DNA of 64,000 bases from Rhodococcoides kyotonense (lineage in GTDB: Bacteria; Actinomycetota; Actinomycetes; Mycobacteriales; Mycobacteriaceae): the NCBI RefSeq assembly GCF_900188125.1, contig NZ_FZOW01000002.1, forward strand, positions 310,001-374,000, read 5' to 3'. Below are positions 34,583-43,038 of this stretch, piece by piece; within the stretch, counting starts at the first letter, position 1; each line of letters begins with the position of its first letter. Under the pieces are notes generated by a model. It did not search any database. It was not told where the DNA came from and saw only the letters and a list, made by a program, of their open reading frames with translations. The position numbers and the translations under genes were made by a program.

Positions 34583-35907
34583 CGTTCGGCGCGCCCGACA
34601 CGGGCGATACCGCATGGCTGCTGGCATGCACGGCGATGGTCCTGTTGATGACGCCGGGGCTGGCGTTCTTCTACGGCGGCATGGTCCGGTCCAAGAGCGT
34701 GCTGAACATGATGATGATGAGCCTGTCGGCGATTGCCGTCGTATGGCTGTTGTGGTTGGTCTTCGGCTACTCGATGGTGTTCGGCGACAACATCATCGGT
34801 GGCTGGATCGGCAATCCGCTGCAGTTCGCCGGCCTACAGGATCTGCTCGGCGGCACATATTCGGGTGACGCGATCTCGATCCCACTCGTCGGCGCGATTC
34901 CGGCGCTCGTGTTCGCGGCGTTCCAAGCCGGATTCGCGATGGTGACCGTCGCATTGATCTCGGGTGCCGTCGCGGACCGCATGCGCTTCGTGCCGTGGGT
35001 CGTCTTCGCAGCGCTGTGGGCGACCCTCGTCTACTTCCCGGTCGCGCACTGGGTGTTCTCCATCGACGGCCTCACGTCCACGTTCGGCGGCTGGATCTCC
35101 AACAAGCTGGGTGCGATCGACTTCGCCGGCGGAACGGCCGTCGAGATCAACGCAGGTATGGCAGGTCTGGTACTCGCGTTGATCGTCGGCAACAGGGCCG
35201 GGTGGCCGCGCGATCCGATGCGTCCGCACAATCTGCCTGCCGTCATGCTCGGGGCGGGTCTGCTGTGGTTCGGGTGGTTCGGCTTCAACGCAGGATCCGC
35301 TCTGGCCGCGGACGGTGTCGCTGCCGTCGCACTAGTCAACACCCTCGGTGCCGGTGCGATGTCCATGGCCGCGTGGCTCGTCGTGGAAAAGATGCGCGAC
35401 GGCAAGGCGACGTCGTTCGGTGCTGCATCCGGCGTCGTCGCCGGGCTCGTGGCGATCACTCCGTCGTGCACATCGGTGACGCCCATCGGCGCGGCCGCCA
35501 TCGGTATCGCCGCAGGCGCGCTCTGTGCACTGGCGATCGGTCTGAAGTACCGGTTCGGATACGACGATTCGCTCGACGTCGTGGGCGTGCACCTCGTCGG
35601 AGGAATCGTCGGCACCCTCATGATCGGTCTGCTCGCCAGCTCACACATGCCCGCTGGTGTCGACGGCCTTCTGTACGGCGGTGGATTCCATCAGCTGTGG
35701 GTCCAGTTCGTCGCGGTCGTCGTCGTGATGGCGTACACCGGCGTCGTGACGGCTCTGATCGCGCTCGGCATCAAGGCGGTCATGGGTGTTCGAGCGGACG
35801 CTCAACACGAGGCGGACGGCCTCGACGAGCACGAGCACGCAGAGTCCGCCTACGACTTCGCGGTCGGGCACGGCGGCGGTAAGGGACCCGGTTTGTTCGG
35901 GAAGTAG
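34579..35907 (+). CDS. amt: Ammonium transporter, Amt family, Glu/His channel variant
   Basis: A 442-residue, eleven-helix ammonium channel. Family motifs include FYGGMVRSKSVLNMMMM, LWFGWFGFNAGSAL and DVVGVHLVGGIVGTLM. The twin-His pore motif is altered: the first histidine (VVHINAAIAGL in E. coli AmtB) is E189 here, in TAVEINAGMAGL, while the second is kept as H338. This is the arrangement of fungal Mep1 and Mep3. There is no linked glnK. Translation is coupled to echA6. The cytoplasmic tail is rich in His and acidic residues (EADGLDEHEHAESAYDF). Confidence 0.93.
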   Translation: MTFGAPDTGDTAWLLACTAMVLLMTPGLAFFYGGMVRSKSVLNMMMMSLSAIAVVWLLWLVFGYSMVFGDNIIGGWIGNPLQFAGLQDLLGGTYSGDAISIPLVGAIPALVFAAFQAGFAMVTVALISGAVADRMRFVPWVVFAALWATLVYFPVAHWVFSIDGLTSTFGGWISNKLGAIDFAGGTAVEINAGMAGLVLALIVGNRAGWPRDPMRPHNLPAVMLGAGLLWFGWFGFNAGSALAADGVAAVALVNTLGAGAMSMAAWLVVEKMRDGKATSFGAASGVVAGLVAITPSCTSVTPIGAAAIGIAAGALCALAIGLKYRFGYDDSLDVVGVHLVGGIVGTLMIGLLASSHMPAGVDGLLYGGGFHQLWVQFVAVVVVMAYTGVVTALIALGIKAVMGVRADAQHEADGLDEHEHAESAYDFAVGHGGGKGPGLFGK

Positions 35908-36051
35908 TAGGGTGGTCATTACCGATAGTTGAATGTTGCCAAATCCGTTCTGTCCCTTTGGTGTAACTCTGCGACTCTGTTAACGAAACGGCCTTCTCCG
36001 GTACTCGCATCGGCAAGACGTCGGACCCCTTTTCCCCCGTACGTTTGCGCC

Positions 36052-36067
36052 GCACCCGACCGGGTGC
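36052..36067 (+). promoter_or_regulatory. Hairpin in the leader of the secreted protein gene
   Basis: GCACCC-GACC-GGGTGC is a perfect 6-bp stem, 28 bases before the ATG at 36096. The 188-base gap after amt holds only this hairpin and presumably the promoter. It may terminate amt or lie in the 5' leader. Confidence 0.4.
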
Positions 36068-36095
36068 GCACGTACATCACCGGAAGACGGGGAAC

Positions 36096-36764
36096 ATGAA
36101 GATCGGAAAATTCGCAGCCACGTCGGCATTGGTCATCGCGGCCATGACGACCGCAATGGGAACGTCCTACGCGGACCCGGCTCCAGCCCCGGCGCCGGTC
36201 GGCTGGAACGTCACGCAGAACGGTGGCCAGGTCATCGTCGACACCACGGCCGGAAGCCTGAGCAACGAGGACAACCACCTCGTCGTCCGCGACGCCGGCG
36301 GCGCCCTGGTGGACTCGGTGCCCCTGTCCATTGCGTTCGACGGGTTCGCCCATCCCGTCGCAGCCGACATCGACGGCAACCACGCAGTCCTCACGGCCGA
36401 CGTGACGCCCGCCGCTGCTACGCCCGTGTCCACTCAGCTGCCCGGACTCCAGCAGGTCGATCTGCCGGCCGCCGTCGCAGGCGTCAAGGACAACCTGAGC
36501 CTGTCGGCATCGGTCGGCGGATTCCTCGGTGCCGCAACGGGACTCGTCGGTGGATGCCTCCTCGGTGCGGTCGCGGCCGGTGTCGTGTCGGCTCCCGCTG
36601 CTCTGCTGTTCGGAGCAGGCCCGATCGCCGGATGCATCGGCGGCGCGCTGCTGCTCGGATCGACCGCCTCGCTCGCCGGTACCGCCCTGGGCGGACTGGG
36701 CGCTGTAGCTGCCAACGCGCAGCAGTTCATCACCCTGCTCAACGCCCCGCCGGTCAAGAAGTAG
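36096..36764 (+). CDS. Secreted or cell-envelope protein of unknown function
   Basis: A 222-residue protein with a signal peptide (MKIGKFAATSALVIAAMTTA, cleavage likely after SYA). The mature part has a proline-rich start, a central beta-rich region (about 35-110) and a C-terminal, glycine- and alanine-rich hydrophobic region (about 135-205) with GGFLGAATGLVGGCLLGAVA and SLAGTALGGLGAVAANAQQF. This region resembles glycine-zipper membrane inserts, and two Cys (in GGCLLG and AGCIGG) could form a disulphide. I do not recognise a named family; such proteins occur in Rhodococcus and Nocardia. Confidence 0.75.
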   Translation: MKIGKFAATSALVIAAMTTAMGTSYADPAPAPAPVGWNVTQNGGQVIVDTTAGSLSNEDNHLVVRDAGGALVDSVPLSIAFDGFAHPVAADIDGNHAVLTADVTPAAATPVSTQLPGLQQVDLPAAVAGVKDNLSLSASVGGFLGAATGLVGGCLLGAVAAGVVSAPAALLFGAGPIAGCIGGALLLGSTASLAGTALGGLGAVAANAQQFITLLNAPPVKK

Positions 36765-36772
36765 CCGAATCC

Positions 36773-36819
36773 CCGCTACATCTTGCTCTCATCGAGTCGG
36801 GGAGAGCAGGATGTAGCGG
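36773..36819. repeat. 18-bp palindrome spanning to the FHA gene start
   Basis: CCGCTACATCTTGCTCTC (36773-36790) and its near-complement at 36802-36819 (one mismatch) enclose an 11-base loop. It begins nine bases after the secreted protein gene ends, and its last base is the first base of the FHA gene's likely GTG start. It has no flanking mini-hairpin. Confidence 0.75.
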
Positions 36820-37445
36820 TGGGTGGGGTCGAATACGAGGATCCGCGCCTTCAATACGAAGGCCACGGCGGCGTGCGGCACGAGGTGACGCTGTCGCGGG
36901 ATCGCAGCCGTCTCACCATCGGTCGATCCACGCACGCAGATATTTCGTTTCCCGAAGATCATGAAGTCTCGCGCCTGCACGCGGCCATCGAATGGATGGG
37001 AACGCACTGGACCGTCGTCGACGACGGGCTGTCCCGCAACGGCACGTTCGTCAATGGTGATCGCCTGGCCGGGCGACGTAGCCTGCGTCAGGGCGACACC
37101 ATCCGCATCGGCAGTTCGCTGCTCACGTTCCACGACTTCTCCGGTCTCGGCGACGAGGCGACGCGTATCGCCGCCGAAATGCCGAATACGCGCTCCCTCA
37201 CCGAAACTCAGCGCTCCGTGCTGGTCGCACTGTGCCGGCCCTACAAGCACAACGCGACGTTCGCCAACCCGTCGTCGAACCAGCAGATCGCCACCGAGAT
37301 CTTCCTCAGCGTCGACGCCGTCAAGACGCATCTACGAGTGTTGTTCGCCAAGTTCGGCGTCGAGGACCTGCCGCAGAATCAGAAGCGTGTCCGGCTCGCC
37401 GAGCGGGCGCTGCAGAGCGGGGTCATCTCACAGCGCGACCTCTAG
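36819..37445 (+). CDS. FHA-domain protein with LuxR-like helix-turn-helix
   Basis: A 208-residue protein with an N-terminal forkhead-associated domain (about 20-105: LTIGRSTHADISFPEDHEVSRLHAAIEW, SRNGTFVNGDRL) that would bind phosphothreonine, and a C-terminal helix-turn-helix-like region (about 125-205: NQQIATEIFLSVDAVKTHLRVLFAKFGV). This suggests a transcription factor whose activity depends on a Ser/Thr kinase, a common actinobacterial arrangement. The GTG at 36819 overlaps the end of a palindrome; a TTG 36 bases upstream is an alternative. Its last 18 bases overlap the convergent hydrolase gene. Confidence 0.82.
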   Translation: MGGVEYEDPRLQYEGHGGVRHEVTLSRDRSRLTIGRSTHADISFPEDHEVSRLHAAIEWMGTHWTVVDDGLSRNGTFVNGDRLAGRRSLRQGDTIRIGSSLLTFHDFSGLGDEATRIAAEMPNTRSLTETQRSVLVALCRPYKHNATFANPSSNQQIATEIFLSVDAVKTHLRVLFAKFGVEDLPQNQKRVRLAERALQSGVISQRDL

Positions 37446-38357
37446 CATTCGAGTGTCGGCCGTCGCGCGTTCGACGAGTGTCGCGATGGCGTCGGCGACC
37501 TCCCCGGCGCGCTCGAGCACCACCATGTGACCGGCCTTCTCGACGGTGACCAGGCGCGCCGCCGGGAGGTGGCGCGAGATCGCCTCCGAATGCCGCATCG
37601 GTGTCATGACGTCGTCGGACCCGCACAGCACCAACGTCGGAACGACAGCCAACGCGGCCAGGCTCTCCGACTCGTCGAAATCGTGCAGCGACGTCAAGAA
37701 GCTCGCCATCGTCACAACGGACGTCTCGTTCAACATCGCCGTCGCCACCGCGACGACGCGAGGGCTGACGCGTCGTGATCCGTAGCCCGCTGAGCGAACG
37801 ATCGGCCCGCAGATTCCCCTGCTCAGACGCTTCGAACGGTCCATGATCGACGGGGCCCGGTGCACCGCGGTCTGGAACATCGACACCAGCGGGTGGGCGA
37901 GATACGCCCCGAGGCCTTCTTCGGCGAGGCCCGACGCAGCCGTTGCGACGAGCCCGACCCCGACCAGGCGGTCACCGAGTTCGCCGAGTTCCTGACGGGC
38001 GTAGGCCATGGCCGTCATACCGCCCATCGAATGCCCGACGACGACGTAGCGACCCTCGGGAACCGTCGTCCGGATGACAGCGGCGAGGTCGCGGCCGAGT
38101 TGTTCGATCGTGTAGGTGGCGGGGTCCGCGCTTCCGGAGCCGCCGTGCCCGCGATGGTCGTAGGACACCATGCGCACGTCCTCACCCCAGATGCCGGTGA
38201 GCTCGTCCTGCACGTCGGCCCACGATTCCTTCGCGAGGCAATGCCCGTGCACGAACACGACGGTCATCGATGCATCCCGGTTGCCCGACTCCCAGACGGC
38301 AAGTGCCGTGCCGTCGTCGGCGACCACTGTGCTCCGTCCACGAGTCCGCTGCATCAT
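37428..38357 (-). CDS. Alpha/beta-hydrolase
   Basis: A 309-residue hydrolase. The oxyanion HG motif is FVHGHCLAKESW, the nucleophile elbow is VVGHSMGGMTAMAYA, and the catalytic Asp and His are likely in CGSDDVMTPM and KAGHMVVLER. It resembles mycobacterial lipase or epoxide-hydrolase-like proteins of this size but the substrate is unknown. The ATG at 38357 has GGAGGG at good spacing; upstream extensions run antisense over the sigma factor gene. Confidence 0.88.
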   Translation of the reverse strand: MMQRTRGRSTVVADDGTALAVWESGNRDASMTVVFVHGHCLAKESWADVQDELTGIWGEDVRMVSYDHRGHGGSGSADPATYTIEQLGRDLAAVIRTTVPEGRYVVVGHSMGGMTAMAYARQELGELGDRLVGVGLVATAASGLAEEGLGAYLAHPLVSMFQTAVHRAPSIMDRSKRLSRGICGPIVRSAGYGSRRVSPRVVAVATAMLNETSVVTMASFLTSLHDFDESESLAALAVVPTLVLCGSDDVMTPMRHSEAISRHLPAARLVTVEKAGHMVVLERAGEVADAIATLVERATADTRMLEVAL

Positions 38358-38581
38358 GATGGCCCTCCGATGTCTGCTGGTGTAGAGGGTTTCGCCTCTA
38401 GCTGTCGATGCGTTACGACAACAACTCTGCTCGACGCGTGGGCATCTTCGAACCCTCCCGACGACTTGCCGCGTATCACCCGCGGGGTGGATTTGTTCAC
38501 CCTGGGGTGGGTGGCGACCAAACCTCCGCCACCGCAGGATCGAACTACACACAGGGGAGTAGAAGCAGGGAGGACGAAGCG

Positions 38582-39157
38582 ATGGCAGATCTCGACGTCG
38601 TCGATGCACTCGACGCGCAGGTGCCGCTGGCCGTGGCCGGGGACAAGGTCGCTCTGGGCGAGGTGATCGCGTTGGTGCGGCCGTACCTGAAGCGTTATTG
38701 CGCAGCACGTTCCGCGAATCTGGACGTGTCTGCGGACGACGTCGTACAAGAAGTCTGTCTGGCGCTCGTGACCGCGGTGCCGACGTATCGGGATCTCGGA
38801 AAACCGTTCTTGGCGTTCGTATATGGCATCGCGTCGCACAAACTGGCCGACGCGGGCCGGAAAGCTGCTCTGCGACGCTCGTATTCGCTCGAGTTGGTGA
38901 CGGACGAGCCGAGTACCGACGACGGACCCGAACAACACGCTCTGGATTCCGAAGTACACAGCGACGCACAGAGATTGATGAACACTCTCGCACCGCGGCT
39001 CCGGAAGATCATCCTGATGCGAGTCGTGTGGGGGATGACGGCCCCGGAAACCGGTAGGGCGCTGGGAATGACAGCCGGAGCGGTTCGAGTGGCTCAGCAC
39101 CGGGCGATGAATCAGTTGCGCGCCGAATTGAGTAATTTCGCGTTGCTGAGCGCGTAG
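38582..39157 (+). CDS. ECF sigma factor, SigD/ShbA type
   Basis: A 191-residue extracytoplasmic-function sigma factor with region 2 (YLKRYCAARSANLDVSADDVVQEVCLALV) and region 4 (MTAPETGRALGMTAGAVRVAQHRAMNQL). Sequence resembles SigD of M. tuberculosis and ShbA of Streptomyces, which lack a classical anti-sigma partner in the same operon; none is next to it here. The ATG at 38582 has GGGAGG upstream. A class B palindrome lies just after its stop and separates it from a convergent membrane protein gene. Confidence 0.87.
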   Translation: MADLDVVDALDAQVPLAVAGDKVALGEVIALVRPYLKRYCAARSANLDVSADDVVQEVCLALVTAVPTYRDLGKPFLAFVYGIASHKLADAGRKAALRRSYSLELVTDEPSTDDGPEQHALDSEVHSDAQRLMNTLAPRLRKIILMRVVWGMTAPETGRALGMTAGAVRVAQHRAMNQLRAELSNFALLSA

Positions 39158-39162
39158 CGCAC

Positions 39163-39221
39163 GTGCACGAAAATGCATAGCCCTCTATGTATTTTCGTGC
39201 ACATAGGCCGTAGGTGCCTAT
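39163..39221. repeat. Composite palindrome, class B, after the sigma factor gene
   Basis: GTGCACGAAAATGCATAG (39163-39180) and the right arm 39185-39202 pair with one mismatch around a 4-base loop. A mini-hairpin ATAGGC-N7-GCCTAT (39203-39221) follows and overlaps the end of the permease gene, whose stop is at 39218. It lies between convergent genes. Confidence 0.82.
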
Positions 39222-40180
39222 AGTGCAACACGCTCCGGCTCGTCGACGGACGAGGCGCGCACCACCGAACGCGTCGAGGCCTGCATTCTGCGGTGCCCGA
39301 TCGCCATGAATGCGACGCCCGCCGCGACCCACGCGGCCAGCACCAGCCACGACTGAGCAGTAGCGGCGTTCGGGAAGTACGACAGATTCCGTAGCAGCGT
39401 CGCGCCCGCTCCAGGCGGGAAGAACTGTCCGACGACGCCCCAGGGCCGCGGGAGGAACTGCCACGGCTGCGCGGCTCCCGAGATCTGATTTCCGATGAAC
39501 ATCATCAGGATGGCCGCGACGCCGATGCCTGCAGGGCCGATGATCGACGTCAGTCCGACGATCAGTGCGCTCACTGCCAGCACCGACAAACCGGCGGCAG
39601 CCACGTTCGGGACAACGGCACCTTGGAGCATTCCGAACCATCCCTGCGTGATCGCGGCGACGACGATCCCGGCGCCGACGCCGTAGATCGCGGTGGCGAG
39701 CAGTCGTCGCCCCGCGCCCTTCACGAGCATGGAGATGATCACGCCGCCCACGATTCCGCCGATCACCAGCGGAAATCCCATCGCCGACAGGCCTGCGCCG
39801 CGGGCATCCGTCGATGCCAGTGGAACGATGTCGGTCACCGTCGTACCGAGCTTCGATGCGACACCCGAGAACACCTGGCTGACGACGGTTCCGTTCGCGG
39901 AGGCGGTCAGCACCTCTGGCGTGGGTCCGGAAATCACGGCGCCGTAGACCTCGCGTGCCTCGATCTGCGCGACGGCCGTAGCACGATCGGGGACGGTGCT
40001 GACGTCGAACGTCTCGGACAACTGGCTGGTCAGAGCAGGTGAATCGCCGACGACGGCGACAGGAATCTCGTGGACCTTCGACGTGACGGATGGCCACAGG
40101 AACGCGAGGACGACGACGGCGAGCGCCGCCGCGCCGGCAAGTGCGATGGCGACGGCACGTGGCCAGGTGGTGGGCTTCAT
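39218..40180 (-). CDS. ABC-2-like membrane protein (DUF3533-type permease)
   Basis: A 320-residue membrane protein with one N-terminal helix (about 8-30), an extracytoplasmic domain (about 31-130) and five or six C-terminal helices, a layout like YhgE/Pip or DUF3533 proteins. There is no ATPase gene beside it. The C-terminal helices contain GFPLVIGGIVGGVIISMLVKG and a segment WGVVGQFFPPGAGATLLRNLSYFP. It is divergent from a TetR gene with two palindromic operators in the 93-base gap, so its expression is probably derepressed by a small molecule it might export. Confidence 0.82.
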   Translation of the reverse strand: MKPTTWPRAVAIALAGAAALAVVVLAFLWPSVTSKVHEIPVAVVGDSPALTSQLSETFDVSTVPDRATAVAQIEAREVYGAVISGPTPEVLTASANGTVVSQVFSGVASKLGTTVTDIVPLASTDARGAGLSAMGFPLVIGGIVGGVIISMLVKGAGRRLLATAIYGVGAGIVVAAITQGWFGMLQGAVVPNVAAAGLSVLAVSALIVGLTSIIGPAGIGVAAILMMFIGNQISGAAQPWQFLPRPWGVVGQFFPPGAGATLLRNLSYFPNAATAQSWLVLAAWVAAGVAFMAIGHRRMQASTRSVVRASSVDEPERVAL

Positions 40181-40197
40181 GGTCGGCTCCTAAATAA

Positions 40198-40259
40198 AAC
40201 GAATAATCGTTCTTTATAAAACGCTCGTACGGGCCGGTTGTCAAGAACGAGCCTTCGTT
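40198..40259. promoter_or_regulatory. Two AACGA-N4-TCGTT operators between TetR and permease genes
   Basis: AACGA-ATAA-TCGTT (40198-40211) and AACGA-GCCT-TCGTT (40246-40259) have identical 5-base arms and are 48 bases apart. One lies next to the permease start, the other 15 bases before the TetR start. They are the obvious binding sites for the TetR protein. Confidence 0.7.
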
Positions 40260-40273
40260 TTTAATATGGGCGG

Positions 40274-40879
40274 ATGCCCAAAGTCAGCGAAGATCACCGC
40301 GAAGAGCGTCGGCGACAGATCATCGACGCAGCGATGCGATGCTTTTCGCGCGCTGGATTCGAGCGGACGTCGATGTCGGACATCATCGCCGAGTCCGGTC
40401 TGTCCGCAGGGGCGATCTACAGCTATTTCAAGAACAAGCAGGACCTGATCCTGTCGGTGACGCGGGACGTCTTGAAAAGCCGGTCGGAGGACCTCGACGG
40501 GTTGGAGAAGCAGGATCCGCTACCTCCGCCGCAGGCCGTCATTCGCATGTTCCTGGCCGGGATGACGCGCGACGTCGGGAATCCGAGCATTCTGGTGCAG
40601 ATATGGGCGGCGGCTGCGGCAGAGCCGCGCGAGACGTCGACGGTGATTCCCGTGGTGCTCGAGCTACGCGGGTTGTACGAGCGCTACCTACGAGTGTGGT
40701 TCGCGGACAAGGGTTTCGACGATGCCGACGAGCGCGCCCGTGCGGTCGCGCCCATCATCGTCGGGCTGTGCCAGGGGTACATCCTGCAGTCGGCACTGGT
40801 GCCGGACTTCGACGCGGACGCGTATCTCGCCGCGCTGGACAAGCTCGGCTTCGCCGAGCATGTGCACGGAAATACATAG
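40274..40879 (+). CDS. TetR-family transcriptional regulator
   Basis: A 201-residue regulator with an N-terminal helix-turn-helix (about 12-60: RRQIIDAAMRCFSRAGFERTSMSDIIAESGLSAGAIYSYFKNKQ) and an all-helical C-terminal ligand domain. It is divergent from the membrane permease gene, with two matching palindromes between them. The last six residues (HVHGNT) and the TAG are encoded by the left arm of a palindrome. Confidence 0.92.
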   Translation: MPKVSEDHREERRRQIIDAAMRCFSRAGFERTSMSDIIAESGLSAGAIYSYFKNKQDLILSVTRDVLKSRSEDLDGLEKQDPLPPPQAVIRMFLAGMTRDVGNPSILVQIWAAAAAEPRETSTVIPVVLELRGLYERYLRVWFADKGFDDADERARAVAPIIVGLCQGYILQSALVPDFDADAYLAALDKLGFAEHVHGNT

Positions 40880-40916
40880 CGGGCTACGTATTTCCGTGCA
40901 CATGGGGCGAAGCCCC
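40859..40916. repeat. Composite palindrome, class B, encoding the TetR C-terminus
   Basis: Arms of 21 bases (40859-40879 and 40884-40904) pair with one mismatch around a 4-base loop; the core is GTGCACGGAAATACATAG. The left arm holds the last codons and stop of the TetR gene. A mini-hairpin GGGGC-GAA-GCCCC (40904-40916) follows and abuts the htpG stop codon. It lies between convergent genes. Confidence 0.85.
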
Positions 40917-42842
40917 CTACACCGTCCGCGTCAACCGATCCGCCAGCAGACGTGAGAACTTGGCCGGATCCTTCAGCTCGGTGCCCTCGGCGAGAAGTGC
41001 CGTGGCGTAGAGCAATTCGGCCGTCTCGGCCAAGGATGCGTCCTCGCTGCGCTCTTCCCGTGCCTTCTTGAGCCCGGTCACGAGGTCGTGGGTCGGGTTC
41101 AGTTCGAGGATGCGCTTGGATGTCGGAACGAACTGGCCCGACGCCTTGTACATCTTCTCGAGCTGCGGGGAGAAGCTGAACTCGTCACCGACGACGCATG
41201 CGGGCGACGTGGTCAGGCGTGAGGACAGGCGAACTTCCTTGACGTCCTCGGCGAGGGTCTCGGTCATCCATGTCAGCAGGCCCTCGAACTCCTTGTCCTG
41301 CTCTTCGCGCTTGGACTCGGCTTCCTTCTTCTCTTCCTCGGTGTCGAGGTCGACCTCGCCCTTCGAGATGGACTGGAATGCCTTGCCGTCGAAGTCGGGG
41401 ACGTTGCCGACCCACACCTCGTCGACCGAGTCGGTGAGCAGAAGAACCTCGAGGCCACGAGCCTTGAAAGCCTCCATGTGCGGGGAGCTTTCGATCTGCT
41501 GACGGCTTTCGCCCGTCATGTAGTAGATCTGCTCCTGGCCGTCCTTCATGCGGTCGACGTATTCGGCGAGCGTCGTGACGCCGGACTCGGAGTGAGTCGA
41601 CTCGAACGACGACAGCCCGAGGATGGTCTCGCGGTTGTCGTTGTCGGCGATCAGGCCTTCCTTGAGCGCCTTGCCGAACTGCGACCAGAACGTGCTGTAC
41701 TTCTCGGCGTTCTCGGTCTGCAGTTCCTTGATCGTCGAGAGGACCTTGCGAGTCAGCCGGCGACGGATCGCGCGAATCTGCCTGTCCTGCTGCAGGATTT
41801 CACGTGAAACATTGAGCGAGAGATCCTGTGCGTCGACGACACCCTTGACGAAGCGCAGGTATTCGGGCATGAGTTCTTCGCAGTCGTCCATGATGAAGAC
41901 GCGCTTGACGTACAGGTGCACGCCGGTCTTGCCCTCGCGCATGAACAGATCGAACGGTGCCTGCGACGGAATGAACAGCAGCGCTTGGTATTCGAACGTG
42001 CCCTCGGCCTTGAACGGGATGACCTCGAGCGGCTCGTCCCACGCATGGCTGACGTGCTTGTAGAACTCCTTGTACTCCTCCTCGGACACTTCGTCCTTGG
42101 GGCGAGTCCACAGGGCCTTCTGCGAGTTGACGGTTTCCGTCTCGATCGTGACGGTGTCCTCGCCGTCCTCGTCCGTTGACTTGACGCGCTTCTCGACGTC
42201 GATGCGGATCGGCCACGCGATGAAGTCCGAGTACTTCTTGACGAGCTGCTTGATCTTCGATTCCGACGCGTAGTCGTAGAGGTGATCCTCTTCGTCGGTC
42301 GGCTTGAGATGCAGCGTGATCGAGCTGCCCTGCGGGGCGTCGTCGACGTCGGAGATCTCGTAGGTGCCCTCGCCGGACGATTCCCATCGCGTCGCCGCGC
42401 TCTCGCCCGCTTTACGGGTGAGCAGTGTGACCTTGTCGGCCACCATGAACGTGGAGTAGAAGCCGATGCCGAACTGGCCGATCAGCTCCTCCGACGCGGC
42501 GGCGTCCTTGGCTTCCTTGAGCTTCTTGCGGACCTCCGCGGTACCGGACTTGGCGAGCGTGCCGATGAGATCGATGACCTCGTCGCGCGACATGCCGATG
42601 CCGTTGTCACGGATGGTCAGTGTGCGGACCTCTTTGTCGATGTCCAACTCGATGTGGAGGTCGGAGACGTCGACATCGAGATCCTTGTCCCGGTAGGACT
42701 CGAGACGCAGCTTGTCGAGCGCGTCGGACGCGTTGGAGATCAGCTCGCGAAGGAAGCTGTCCTTGTTGGAGTAGATCGAGTGAACCATCAGGTCCAAGAG
42801 CTGGCGCGTCTCGGCCTGAAATTCCCGCTGTTCGGTGGTCAT
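40917..42842 (-). CDS. htpG: Chaperone HtpG (Hsp90)
   Basis: A 641-residue bacterial Hsp90, full length. The N-terminal ATPase domain has SNASDALDKLR, DNGIGM and GQFGIGFYS; the middle domain contains the conserved arginine in SREILQQDRQIRAIRRRL. A charged linker is short, as usual in bacteria (near residues 210-240, DEDGEDTV). The C-terminal dimerisation domain ends the protein. The ATG at 42842 has AAGGAG upstream. It is a single gene, convergent with TetR. Confidence 0.97.
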   Translation of the reverse strand: MTTEQREFQAETRQLLDLMVHSIYSNKDSFLRELISNASDALDKLRLESYRDKDLDVDVSDLHIELDIDKEVRTLTIRDNGIGMSRDEVIDLIGTLAKSGTAEVRKKLKEAKDAAASEELIGQFGIGFYSTFMVADKVTLLTRKAGESAATRWESSGEGTYEISDVDDAPQGSSITLHLKPTDEEDHLYDYASESKIKQLVKKYSDFIAWPIRIDVEKRVKSTDEDGEDTVTIETETVNSQKALWTRPKDEVSEEEYKEFYKHVSHAWDEPLEVIPFKAEGTFEYQALLFIPSQAPFDLFMREGKTGVHLYVKRVFIMDDCEELMPEYLRFVKGVVDAQDLSLNVSREILQQDRQIRAIRRRLTRKVLSTIKELQTENAEKYSTFWSQFGKALKEGLIADNDNRETILGLSSFESTHSESGVTTLAEYVDRMKDGQEQIYYMTGESRQQIESSPHMEAFKARGLEVLLLTDSVDEVWVGNVPDFDGKAFQSISKGEVDLDTEEEKKEAESKREEQDKEFEGLLTWMTETLAEDVKEVRLSSRLTTSPACVVGDEFSFSPQLEKMYKASGQFVPTSKRILELNPTHDLVTGLKKAREERSEDASLAETAELLYATALLAEGTELKDPAKFSRLLADRLTRTV

Positions 42843-43025
42843 GACTGGGTGCGATCTCCTTTCAGAGCAAAAGCGACGGCCCGAATTCTACTTCCGTGCC
42901 GCGGAGCCCGGACCACGCAGAGTCGCGTTACGCCGTCGGAGAACACCGAGTCCGCGTCGGTCCACGTCAGCGCCTCGCACGCGCGGACCTGCGTCGTGAC
43001 CACGCCCTCGAGTCCCGGACTGACC

Positions 43026-43031
43026 TACTGT
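43026..43031 (+). promoter_or_regulatory. -10 box TACTGT of a leaderless MBL-fold gene
   Basis: TACTGT is followed by 7 bases and GTG at 43039. The alternative GTG at 43030 lies inside the box. Confidence 0.55.
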
Positions 43032-43038
43032 GGTCGGC

